Part shown: piece after piece, positions 44,951 through 52,292 of the stretch
How positions within the stretch are numbered: the stretch's first letter is position 1
Layout: each line of letters opens with the position of its first letter
Assembly (NCBI RefSeq): GCF_000015265.1
Contig: NC_008699.1
Span: forward strand, 2,294,001 to 2,358,000
Source: Nocardioides sp. JS614
Lineage (GTDB): Bacteria > Actinomycetota > Actinomycetes > Propionibacteriales > Nocardioidaceae
Length of the DNA stretch: 64,000 nt
Direction of reading: 5' to 3'
The notes under the pieces: model-generated
The model's input: only the letters and a program-made list of their open reading frames with translations
Told to the model about the DNA's origin: nothing
Database searches by the model: none
Translations under genes and position numbers: made by a program

Positions 44951-44970
44951 AGTGGGGACTATTCCCCACT
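44951..44970. promoter_or_regulatory. Candidate TetR operator palindrome
   Basis: AGTGGGGA and TCCCCACT are perfect 8-base arms around CTAT, and flanking bases extend the match with one mismatch. It sits between the divergent TetR gene and the gene at 45053. Confidence 0.75.
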
Positions 44971-45052
44971 TTTGTCGTAGAGTTCCGTCCATGACCCACC
45001 ACGTTGCTCGTCCTGCACCGTTCGACCTCGACGACCCGAACGGTGGCCGGCG

Positions 45053-45835
45053 ATGAATCCCACCGCACGCGACTCCTCGGCAGCCGCGCACCTCACCGCG
45101 TTGGGCTCGTCCGTGCGACAGCTCCGCGCCGTCGTCGAGCCGCTGGGGGGCGACGACCTGACCAGCGGTGCCTACACCAGCGAGTGGAGCGTCGCGGACG
45201 TGCTGTCACACCTCGGCTCCGGGGCAGTCATCAGCATGCGCCGCCTCGAGGACACGCTCGCCGGTCGGCCGACACCGGACGACCACGCCCCAGGAGTGTG
45301 GGAGGAGTGGAACGCCAAGACGCCGATGCAGCAGCGGAGCGACGCGCTGGAGGCGGACACTCGGCTCCTGACCAGTCTGAAGCAGGTGCCGCTGGATTCC
45401 CTTGATGAGCTCTCGTTCCCGATGGGCCCGATGACGTTGACGTTCACCGACTTCGTCGCGATGCGCCTCAACGAGCACGTCTTCCACACCTGGGACATCG
45501 CGGTCGTGACCGAGCCGTCGGCGACCCTGCTTCCGGACGGCGCAGCGCTGGTGGTGGACAACCTCGGCCTTGTCGCGCGCTTCACCGCGCGGCCCACCGG
45601 CGACACCTGCACCATCACCGTGCGCACGTCCGCGCCCACGCGCACGTTCTCGGTGGACCTGACCCCGGATGCCGCTGCCCTGCGCACGGTTGACCCCGAG
45701 GTTGAAGCCGAGGTGGAGCTGCCGGCAGAGGCCTTCGCACGTCTCGTCTACGGCCGCCTGGACCCCGACCACACGCCGCCTGGCCAGCACGGCGACGCGC
45801 TCGACCAGCTGCGGCACGTGTTTCCGGGCCCATGA
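45053..45835 (+). CDS. Maleylpyruvate isomerase-family mycothiol-dependent enzyme
   Basis: 260 residues. The N-terminal MDMPI/DinB-like helical bundle has SEWSVADVLSHLGSGAVI, with His in the metal-site position, and MRLNEHVFHTWDIAV. A C-terminal sterol-carrier-like domain follows. The family uses mycothiol as thiol cofactor, which supports an actinobacterial host. The actual substrate is unknown. It is divergent from the redox operon and overlaps the following membrane protein gene by four bases. Confidence 0.85.
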   Translation: MNPTARDSSAAAHLTALGSSVRQLRAVVEPLGGDDLTSGAYTSEWSVADVLSHLGSGAVISMRRLEDTLAGRPTPDDHAPGVWEEWNAKTPMQQRSDALEADTRLLTSLKQVPLDSLDELSFPMGPMTLTFTDFVAMRLNEHVFHTWDIAVVTEPSATLLPDGAALVVDNLGLVARFTARPTGDTCTITVRTSAPTRTFSVDLTPDAAALRTVDPEVEAEVELPAEAFARLVYGRLDPDHTPPGQHGDALDQLRHVFPGP

Positions 45836-46425
45836 CGCCCCGCGGCTGGAATCGGTGGTCGGGCCCCGGCCCGCGGGGCGCGAACGCCGCTCCTGGCAGG
45901 AGCGAACGACCGTGGACACGACTCGGCATCATCTCGATCGCGGCTCATCTGGGTTATGAGCTCGCTGCCGGCGTGGCGGTGCCGCTCGCGCCCCACGTCG
46001 GGGTGCGTGCCGGGGTGGCGGCCTTCGCGGTCCCCGCTGCCGCTGCCTACGCGCCGGCCGGCCGGCTGCCCAGTCCACGCGGGGACCGCACGTACGCCAT
46101 CGTCAACGGGCTCTTCCTGGCGGCCGTAGTGGCGCACTACACCAGCTGGCCACGTGTCTGGCGCGCCGGAGTGCCGTGGCTGACCGAGTGCGAAGGGCTC
46201 GACGGCCCCGTGATCGGCCCGTACAACGTGATCCTGCAGGTCTCCGCCGTGGCGGCGGTCGCCGGACTCGTGGAGAACCGGAGTCGGTGGCGCTGGGGAG
46301 TCGTCACAGTACTGATGGCAGCGCCCGTCCTGCGGTGGGCCACGCCTCGGGAGTACGCCAGGCTCTTGCAGCAAGCAGCGGAGCACCCACGGCGGTGGAA
46401 CCGGCGGCTGGCGGCACAGGCGTAA
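45832..46425 (+). CDS. Hypothetical integral membrane protein
   Basis: 197 residues with four to five hydrophobic segments (about 32-52, 55-75, 88-108, 135-160) after a basic N-terminal tail. I recognise no family. It is coupled to the mycothiol-enzyme gene by ATGA overlap and followed by a strong bidirectional hairpin. Confidence 0.6.
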   Translation: MTPRGWNRWSGPGPRGANAAPGRSERPWTRLGIISIAAHLGYELAAGVAVPLAPHVGVRAGVAAFAVPAAAAYAPAGRLPSPRGDRTYAIVNGLFLAAVVAHYTSWPRVWRAGVPWLTECEGLDGPVIGPYNVILQVSAVAAVAGLVENRSRWRWGVVTVLMAAPVLRWATPREYARLLQQAAEHPRRWNRRLAAQA

Positions 46426-46469
46426 GAGCTGCGAGAGTCGCGAGGGTTGCCAGCCCCGCGAAGCCAATG

Positions 46470-46497
46470 CGAAGGCCCGGGCGGAGCCGGGCCTTCG
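46470..46497. terminator. Bidirectional hairpin terminator
   Basis: CGAAGGCCCGG and CCGGGCCTTCG are perfect 11-base arms with a six-base loop. It lies between the convergent membrane protein and alarmone synthetase genes and probably ends both transcripts. Confidence 0.85.
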
Positions 46498-46553
46498 TGT
46501 ACGAACACTCTGAGTTGCGAGTGTCAACCAAACGCGGGGCAGTCCCGGACGGT

Positions 46554-47333
46554 TCAGCCTCCTGGTGGGGATTTCCGTGCTGCGGAGATGAAGCTCAAGA
46601 AGTCAGACACCGTCTGGTCGGTGATGACGTCGTCAGCGAGCCCTGTGTCCGCGAGGTCCTGGACCTCCCCCGAGAGCCTCTCCATCTCGCGGTCCAGCTC
46701 GGCGGCCGTCGCTGCGGCGTCCCGAAGACCGACCCGGAGCTCGTGGGGTACTGAGCGGTCGTACTTGTAGAAGATCTTGTGCTCGAGGCTGGCCCAGAAG
46801 TCCTGGGCGATCGTGCGGAACTGCATCTCCACCGGGACGAGCACGGTCTCACCCGACAAGAACACCGGGATCTCGACGATGGCGTGCAGCGAGCGGTAGC
46901 CGCTCGGCTTGGGGTCAGAGATGTAGTCCTCGAGCTCGACCAGTCTGATGTCGGCCTGGCTGCAGAGCACCTGCTGCACGCGATACACGTCGCTCGTGAA
47001 GCTGCACACCACCCGGACCCCGGCGATGTCGCGGACGCCGTCCCGCAGCTCAGCGAGGCTCGGGCCGCAACCCTGTTTGCGAGCCTTGGCCACCACGCTC
47101 TCGGGGCTCTTCAAACGGCTGATGATGTGTTCGATGGGGTTGTACTGATGGAGGAGGCGGAACTCGTCCTGCAGGATCGAGACCTTGGTCTCGATCTCCA
47201 TGATGGCGAACTGGTACGTCGCCATGAACCTGGTCACATCTTTCCGTGCCGACCTGAGATTTGTGAGTGCATCACCTAGTCCGAGAGGCTCGGCCGACGA
47301 GGGGTCCGAGCTTGGATGATGCGCGTCGTCCAC
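46554..47333 (-). CDS. Small alarmone synthetase (RelA/SpoT-domain GTP pyrophosphokinase)
   Basis: 259 residues with only the synthetase domain. Motifs are IEHIISRLKSPESVVAK (ATP loop), RDIAGVRVVCSFTSDVYRV, SGYRSLHAIVEI and VEMQFRTIAQDFWASLEHKIFYKY, as in RelQ/YjbM proteins that make (p)ppGpp. There is no hydrolase, TGS or ACT domain. The N-terminal 15 residues are Ser/Pro-rich. Expression in an accessory region could alter growth control. It is convergent with 45832. Confidence 0.92.
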   Translation of the reverse strand: MDDAHHPSSDPSSAEPLGLGDALTNLRSARKDVTRFMATYQFAIMEIETKVSILQDEFRLLHQYNPIEHIISRLKSPESVVAKARKQGCGPSLAELRDGVRDIAGVRVVCSFTSDVYRVQQVLCSQADIRLVELEDYISDPKPSGYRSLHAIVEIPVFLSGETVLVPVEMQFRTIAQDFWASLEHKIFYKYDRSVPHELRVGLRDAAATAAELDREMERLSGEVQDLADTGLADDVITDQTVSDFLSFISAARKSPPGG

Positions 47334-47373
47334 ATCCGAAGGCTACGCCAGGCCTCGCAGCAACAGGGGGAGT

Positions 47374-48133
47374 GTGCACGATGTCGGCCGGCACCGCGCG
47401 ACCGCTCTTGTCGGTGCTCCTCAGCTTGTCCACGCCGGCTTCGTCGACAAGGGTCACGGCTCCACCCCCGTGTCGATGCTCAATGACGTGAACCTGATCG
47501 AGCGCGAGCCTGATGGCATCATCATCCCCTGGAACGGGCCTCTGTTCGTCATCGGATTGGCGGTCGTTCCGGCCCTCGCCGCGTGAAGTGCTGTGGTCCT
47601 CAAGCTCCCGGAGCTCGCGACGTCCTGGTGCAACACCTCGACATCCGGAAGATCCACTTCGCCGGTGGCGGTCCGACGGCTCGCAAGATCACTGTCGCCG
47701 CTTCCGCCAACCTCACCCCGGTCGCCACCGAGCTCGGGGGCAAGTCGGCCAACCTCGTGTTCGCCGATGCGGATCTCGACGCCGCAGCGCAGCTCACTGC
47801 GTTCCAGGGCCGTTGAGTCAGAGCGGGCAAAGCTGCGCTTGCGGTAGCCGGATCCTGGTCCAGGACGGCATCTACGACGCGTTCGTGGAGAGGCTCATCG
47901 CCGCCGTGGAGTCAGCTTCGGTCGGCGATCCCTTTGATCCGTCCGTCCTGGTCGGCCCAGTCATCACCAAAGGCGCAGCTGATCGGATCATGGGCATCAT
48001 CGACCAGGCAGGCGATGAGAAAATGGGCGAGCTCGTCATGGGCGGCAAGCGACTCTCGGGCGACCTGAAGGATGGCTTCTTCATCGCCCCGGCCGTCGTG
48101 CCCCGAGCGAAGCGTCGCGCAGGAGCCGAGTAG
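47374..48133 (+). pseudogene. Aldehyde dehydrogenase remnant
   Basis: Pieces of one aldehyde dehydrogenase appear in order but in changing frames: NLIEREPDGIIIPWNGPLFV (47480-47570), HLDIRKIHFAGGGPTARKI with ELGGKSANLVFADADLD (47630-47800), and SGQSCACGSRILVQDGIYDAF to the end. The first third and the last third are missing or shortened. At least two frameshifts and several deletions make it non-functional. It is not a copy of the gene at 15634. Unlike its neighbours it has no partner genes left. Confidence 0.85.
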
Positions 48134-48166
48134 CGGCTGGCCCCGGTGTCGCGAGGGGCAACACAC

Positions 48167-48799
48167 TCAGCGGTCGGCGAGGATCGGCGCCTGACAGACC
48201 CAGGTGGCGTCTTCTGCTTCACCGATGAGAAAGTCTGCGAGGGACGTTCGGGAGAGACGCAAACCTCCCGAATCGCCGATCTGTCGCGCGCGGGCGGGAG
48301 CGTCGAGGGGCTTGTCGTGGAGAAGGGGCAACCTGACGATGGTCCAGTCAAGGGTCGAGGCGCGGACGACCTCTGCCATGGCGACGATGGCACGATAGGC
48401 CGGACCTGCTCCGTACCGGATGCCGGTCACGAGCGCCTTGATGCGCAGGTCACGACGGTCCGCGGGGTCGGGTGCCGAGGGCGTCGAGGTTGTGACGAGT
48501 CGGCGGGTGCCGGCCTCGGTCATCTGATCGATGATGGTCTGCATGCCCGGCACGAGCGGCGCGATGCTGGCCTTGTCCCGTCCGGGACCGAGGAGGCTGA
48601 TGACAGCGTCTGCACCGGTGACCGCCGTACGGACGGCGGCGGCATCGTCGAGCTCGCCGACCACCACGTGCAGTCCCGGCAGCTCGTCGAGCTTGGCCGG
48701 GTTGCGGGCGTAGGCGGTGACCCGGTGGCCCTGGTCGAGGGCGCGGCGGATCACGAGCTTCCCGGCCGGTCCGGTGGCACCGAAGACGGTGATGTGCAT
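48167..48799 (-). CDS. NAD(P)H-binding protein (SDR-like, NmrA type)
   Basis: 210 residues. It starts ITVFGATGPAGKLVIRRALDQGH and continues ARNPAKLDELPGLHVVVGELDD and STLDWTIVRLP. It is homologous to the protein at 41116 (by eye near half identical in the N-terminal part). It appears intact although the gene upstream of it on the same strand is a quinone oxidoreductase pseudogene. Confidence 0.85.
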   Translation of the reverse strand: MHITVFGATGPAGKLVIRRALDQGHRVTAYARNPAKLDELPGLHVVVGELDDAAAVRTAVTGADAVISLLGPGRDKASIAPLVPGMQTIIDQMTEAGTRRLVTTSTPSAPDPADRRDLRIKALVTGIRYGAGPAYRAIVAMAEVVRASTLDWTIVRLPLLHDKPLDAPARARQIGDSGGLRLSRTSLADFLIGEAEDATWVCQAPILADR

Positions 48800-48837
48800 G
48801 GTTCTCCCGGTGGTCTTTGGTACTTCTCTACGAGGAG

Positions 48838-49378
48838 TCAGTTGGTCGTGATGACGAGTTTGCCGAGGGGCCCGGCGGTGACTCGGCGAGCGCGGCCGGG
48901 GCCTTGTCGAGGGGGAAGGACTCTTGGATCGTCAGGTGGGTGACACCGTCGACCTGGTGGGTGGCGGCGCGGACCAGGATGGTCGGATCGGGGTTGGCGT
49001 AGATGCCGATGACGATCGCCTCTGGGTGGGCAGTTGTTCGGGGGAGCCGATGAGCGTGGAGACGAATCGGCCACCGGCGCGCGCGGCCGGGAGGTGGGCG
49101 CCCGGGTCTCCAGCGAGGTGGAAGGCGACGTCCACACCGTCGGGGTGGGTCTGTCGGACGGCTTGGACCACGTCGCCGGTGCCGGCGAAGTCCTTGCCCA
49201 GGACGACCGGGAACCGGTGCTCCATCCCGTTGAGGTAGCTGTTGGCGACCGCGACATCGAAGCCGTTGACCGAGGCGGCATGGACGCGGACGTGCACCTC
49301 ACCTTCGGCGGGCTCCGGTACGTCGAGGTCGGCCAGTTCGGGGGTGTTGCCGAAGTCGGTCAGGACGAATGCGCGCAT
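48838..49378 (-). pseudogene. Quinone oxidoreductase with internal deletion and frameshift
   Basis: The N-terminal 55 residues are a normal MDR start (NTPELADLDVPEPAEGEVHVRVHAASVNGFD and FPVVLGKDFAGT). The sequence then jumps to GDVVQAVRQTHPDGVDVAFHLAGDPG, losing about 110 residues including the nucleotide-binding glycine loop. After GSPEQLPTQ the frame changes, and the true C-terminus LGKLVITTN is found in another frame ending at 48838. It is the decayed counterpart of the gene at 41788. Confidence 0.85.
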
Positions 49379-49423
49379 GTCAGGTCTCCTTCGTCGAAAT
49401 CGATCGGCGGGTCCCGCCAGGGG

Positions 49424-49795
49424 TCAGAACGAGTACGGACCGAAGCGGCCCCAGGCCACGAAGGCGGCGACGATGAACAGGGCCGCGTTGAAGGCGATCG
49501 CGCCGGGTTCGTGACGTCGGCGGTGGGTGTCGGCCGCGAGCAGCATCACGACGGCCAGGCCAGCGGCAGCCAACGGTGTGAGGACCGGCGCGATCTCGGT
49601 GGCGGCCGGCAGGATCAAGCCGATCGCAGCGAGTAGTTCGATCACACCGATGATCCGCACGGTGCCGGCCGAGTAGTCCTCCACCCACGGCAGGCTGGTG
49701 GCCAGCTTCTCCTTCGGCTGGCTGGCCTTCATGACGCCGGCCATGGCGAACATTGCGGCGAGGACGATCTGGAGGACCCATAGAAGAACGTTCAT
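49424..49795 (-). CDS. DoxX-family membrane protein
   Basis: 123 residues with four spans. DoxX features include VLAAMFAMAGVMKASQPKEKL, then IIGVIELLAAIGLILPAATEI. It is first gene of the second redox cluster, divergent from the TetR at 49900, and lies 45 bases upstream of the quinone oxidoreductase pseudogene. It is related to the DoxX protein at 42779 but not closely. Confidence 0.87.
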   Translation of the reverse strand: MNVLLWVLQIVLAAMFAMAGVMKASQPKEKLATSLPWVEDYSAGTVRIIGVIELLAAIGLILPAATEIAPVLTPLAAAGLAVVMLLAADTHRRRHEPGAIAFNAALFIVAAFVAWGRFGPYSF

Positions 49796-49859
49796 CAGTC
49801 GGTGTTGTCTCTCTTGCTCAGGCGGAACGGTCGCTCCACTTGCATGGCAATCTATCAGA

Positions 49860-49883
49860 CAAGTGAAGTTGCTGTTCCACTTG
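49860..49883. promoter_or_regulatory. Candidate TetR operator
   Basis: CAAGTG and CACTTG arms face each other across 12 bases, and another CACTTG is at 49837-49842. The motifs lie between the divergent DoxX and TetR genes, just upstream of the latter. Confidence 0.55.
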
Positions 49884-49899
49884 CGCGTAGAGTAGGGCC

Positions 49900-50583
49900 A
49901 TGTCGCGTGAGTCGGGTCCCGGACAGATGCACGTCGACGCTGAGAGGTGTCTGCGCGTCGATGCGGAGCGGAACCGCGAGCGCGTCATCCACGCGGCACG
50001 CGAGGTCTTTGCCGAGCAGGGGCTTGAGGCCTCGACCAACGAGATCGCCCGTCATGCCGGGGTCGGTGTTGCCACACTCTTCCGTCGTTTCCCGACCCGA
50101 GACGAGCTGGTCGCGGCGGCGTTCGCCGACAAGATGAACGCCTACGTCAGCGCCGTCGACGACGCGCTCGCCGACCCTGATCCATGGCATGGCTTCTGCG
50201 CCTACATCGAACGCGTCTGCCGCATGCAGGCCGACGACCGCGGCTTCGCCGACGTCCTCACCATGACCTTCCCTACCGCCAAGGCATTCGAAGAGGAACG
50301 CAGAAGGTCCGCCGAGGCGCTGACCGAGCTGCTCGAACGCGCGAAAGCCACCGGCCGGCTCCGCGAGGACTTCGCCCACCAGGACGTGCCCCTGATCCTG
50401 ATGGCCAACGCTGGCGTCGTCACCGCCACCAAGGACGCCGCCCCTGAGGCATGGCGTCGCTTCGTCGGCTACCTCATCCAGTCCTTTGCCGCCGAGGCCG
50501 CTCAGCCCCTCCCGGACCCGCCCACGCATCGTCAGATGTACCGAGCGCTCATGCGACTGACGAAGACATCAAGAAAAAGTTGA
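49900..50583 (+). CDS. TetR-family transcriptional regulator
   Basis: 227 residues. The helix-turn-helix is AREVFAEQGLEASTNEIARHAGVGVATLFRRFPTRDE. The effector domain contains DPDPWHGFCAYIERVCRMQADDRGFADVLTM, closely parallel to the TetR at 44217. It likely represses the divergent DoxX-QOR-NmrA genes. An internal ATG at 49927 is possible but would keep the domain. It is followed by a hairpin and repeat copy D. Confidence 0.88.
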   Translation: MSRESGPGQMHVDAERCLRVDAERNRERVIHAAREVFAEQGLEASTNEIARHAGVGVATLFRRFPTRDELVAAAFADKMNAYVSAVDDALADPDPWHGFCAYIERVCRMQADDRGFADVLTMTFPTAKAFEEERRRSAEALTELLERAKATGRLREDFAHQDVPLILMANAGVVTATKDAAPEAWRRFVGYLIQSFAAEAAQPLPDPPTHRQMYRALMRLTKTSRKS

Positions 50584-50737
50584 CAGCTCAGTTGGGTCGC
50601 CGACCATCGCTGCCGGGGGACTCGTAGTTCCGTGGTTTGCCGAACACCGGTCGCACCCGCACGCTCAGTGGGCACTTCGACCCCGGCGGGGGAGGGCTGT
50701 CGCGCGTGCGTCGCGAACGTCGGAACGGGAGCATGAA

Positions 50738-50770
50738 ACGAGGGCCCCGGCTCTGCCTTGGGGCCCTCGT
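50738..50770. terminator. Hairpin terminator beside repeat copy D
   Basis: ACGAGGGCCCC and GGGGCCCTCGT are perfect 11-base arms. It has the same arm sequence and position relative to the repeat as the hairpin at 39347. Confidence 0.8.
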
Positions 50771-50772
50771 CG

Positions 50773-50898
50773 TCGAACGATGAGTTCGAGCTCTACGTGC
50801 ACAAGTGACTAGATGTCGTAATACTGACTGACTGACCCATTCTCACCTGCGCAAACGTCGATAATCTCCGGCCATTTGTACCACGCTTGTAGCGAGCG
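50773..50898 (+). repeat. Dispersed ~126-bp repeat, copy D
   Basis: It shares GTCGTAATACTGACTGACTG, ACCTGCGCAAACGTCGA and TTGTACCACGCTTGTA with copies A and C at identical spacing. The minus-strand frame is fully open over the last 28 codons and ends GSVSQYYDI and stop. Upstream of the conserved part that frame is closed by a TGA. It lies between convergent genes. Confidence 0.85.
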
Positions 50899-50925
50899 CG
50901 TCCTTCACTCGTATTGCGGTCGCCG

Positions 50926-51567
50926 TCACGCCGACGGTTCTCCTGCCTTGCGCGCGACGAGTCGCTCGACCAGACCCAGTTTGAACCGCTGCACTTGCTC
51001 GATCCGAAGCCCCCGTACTTTCACGTCGTCATGCGGGCGGCGCATGAAGTGCTCTCCTCCCAACGGCATCGTGACCAGTTCCAGCAGCCGCTGCACCCCG
51101 CGAGCGATGGCTGAGGTGCTCCGGACGTGGTCGACGAGGATCAGCTGGCCGCCTGGCCGCAGGACCCGGACCATCTCGTCGAGCGCTGTGTCGAGGTCCG
51201 GGATGGCGCAGAGCCCGAAGGTGCACACGACGGTGTCGAAGGACTCATCCTCGAAGGCCAGCGAGTGCGCGTTGCCCTGGCTCAGGTCCGCCGCTCTGCC
51301 TTGGTTCGCGGCGCGACCGCGCGCGATCTCGAGCATCGCGTCGCTTAGGTCGATGCCGGTCAGCCGTACTTCAGGTGGATAGAAGGAGAGGTTCAGGCCG
51401 GTGCCGATTGCCACCTCGAAGGTGTGACCTGAGGCTTGCGAGCAGGCCCACTGCCGCGAGTTGCCGAAAAGCACTCGGTCCCACATGCCCATCTCGCGGT
51501 CGTAGCCACGCGATTTCTTGTCCCAGTAGCGCTGCCACCTCGCTGGTTGGTATGCACTCTGTGTCAT
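50926..51567 (-). CDS. Class I SAM-dependent methyltransferase
   Basis: 213 residues of the UbiE/Methyltransf_11 type. Motif I is a slightly unusual VAIGTGLNLSFYP (residues 52-64), motif II is LTGIDLSDAMLEIA, and the post-motif is FDTVVCTFGLCAIPD. It methylates a small molecule; substrate unknown. Similar proteins are often annotated as phosphatidylethanolamine or menaquinone methyltransferases, without proof. It is isolated, with the repeat downstream and the recombinase remnant upstream. Confidence 0.88.
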   Translation of the reverse strand: MTQSAYQPARWQRYWDKKSRGYDREMGMWDRVLFGNSRQWACSQASGHTFEVAIGTGLNLSFYPPEVRLTGIDLSDAMLEIARGRAANQGRAADLSQGNAHSLAFEDESFDTVVCTFGLCAIPDLDTALDEMVRVLRPGGQLILVDHVRSTSAIARGVQRLLELVTMPLGGEHFMRRPHDDVKVRGLRIEQVQRFKLGLVERLVARKAGEPSA

Positions 51568-51790
51568 CGCACCGCACCCGCTTCGGTCATGTCTTCAGCA
51601 CCCTACTTCCTCCTAGCGGCACGAAGTGCTTTGGGCGGGCTGAGCGCTCGGCTCCACAAGGCGGTGCAGGAGCGCACTGGGGTCGAGGCGAGGCGGGGCA
51701 GTGCCATGGTTTCCTCCGGTCCTTCGCGTGGGTGACCATCGGTCTGCCTGCTCATACGAGGGGTGGAGAACGTGCCAGCCATGCCTCCCG

Positions 51791-52195
51791 ATGCGCCCCG
51801 GCGAAGTCTCGGCCCTCAACGTCGAGGACATCCTCTGTCAGTTGACCAGAGTCCTGATCAGCATCCGCCGGTCCAAGACCGACCAGTACGCGCGCGGCAC
51901 TCGTCGGAGTGGCTCGCGATGACAACCTGCTGACGGATCGGGCGCACTGTTCACCCGCGTGTTCTGGCGCAACCACCCCACCGCCGAGCGCATCGGACCT
52001 CGAGCGATCAGCGGGACGGTCCAGGGGAGGGCCATAGCGGCCGGCTTCGTCGGCATCCCCGTGTCCGGACACTCGCTCCGGGCCGGCCACGCCACGACCG
52101 CCGCTGGCAACGGCGCCTCGATCGACCGCATCGCCGCGCAGGCCCGGCATCGCGACCTCGGCACCCTGCTCAACCACTACATGCGGCTGCACTGA
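51791..52195 (+). pseudogene. Tyrosine recombinase remnant (C-terminal catalytic part)
   Basis: It begins MRPGEVSALNVEDI (catalytic Arg region) and continues VLISIRRSKTDQ (Lys strand). A short stretch at about 51895-51935 then reads properly only in another frame (GVARDDNLLTD). The original frame resumes to SGHSLRAGHATTAAGNGASIDRIAAQARHRDLGTLLNHYMR, with His and Arg of the H-x-x-R box and the Tyr. The N-terminal half is absent. It is not the same protein as the integrase at 37341. Confidence 0.83.
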
Positions 52196-52292
52196 GGCGA
52201 TGGCCACCACCACCAGCCGGGACCTCGGCCTCTGAAGCGGAGTGCCGGAGCGCTCAGTGTCGATCCAGTACGCGATCAGGGTCGTGGAATGC

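Larger units (their letters stand above)
50584..50925. other. Convergent intergenic region with terminator and repeat copy D
   Basis: 342 bases between the TetR gene (plus) and the methyltransferase gene (minus). It holds the hairpin at 50738-50770 and the repeat at 50773-50898. The first 150 bases show no gene or clear structure. Confidence 0.6.

Noticed and set aside
17359..50898. Idea that the repeats are integron attC sites, CRISPR or tRNA genes
   Set aside because: There is no R'/R'' box pair or imperfect-palindrome layout of attC, no short regular spacing, and no cloverleaf could be drawn.
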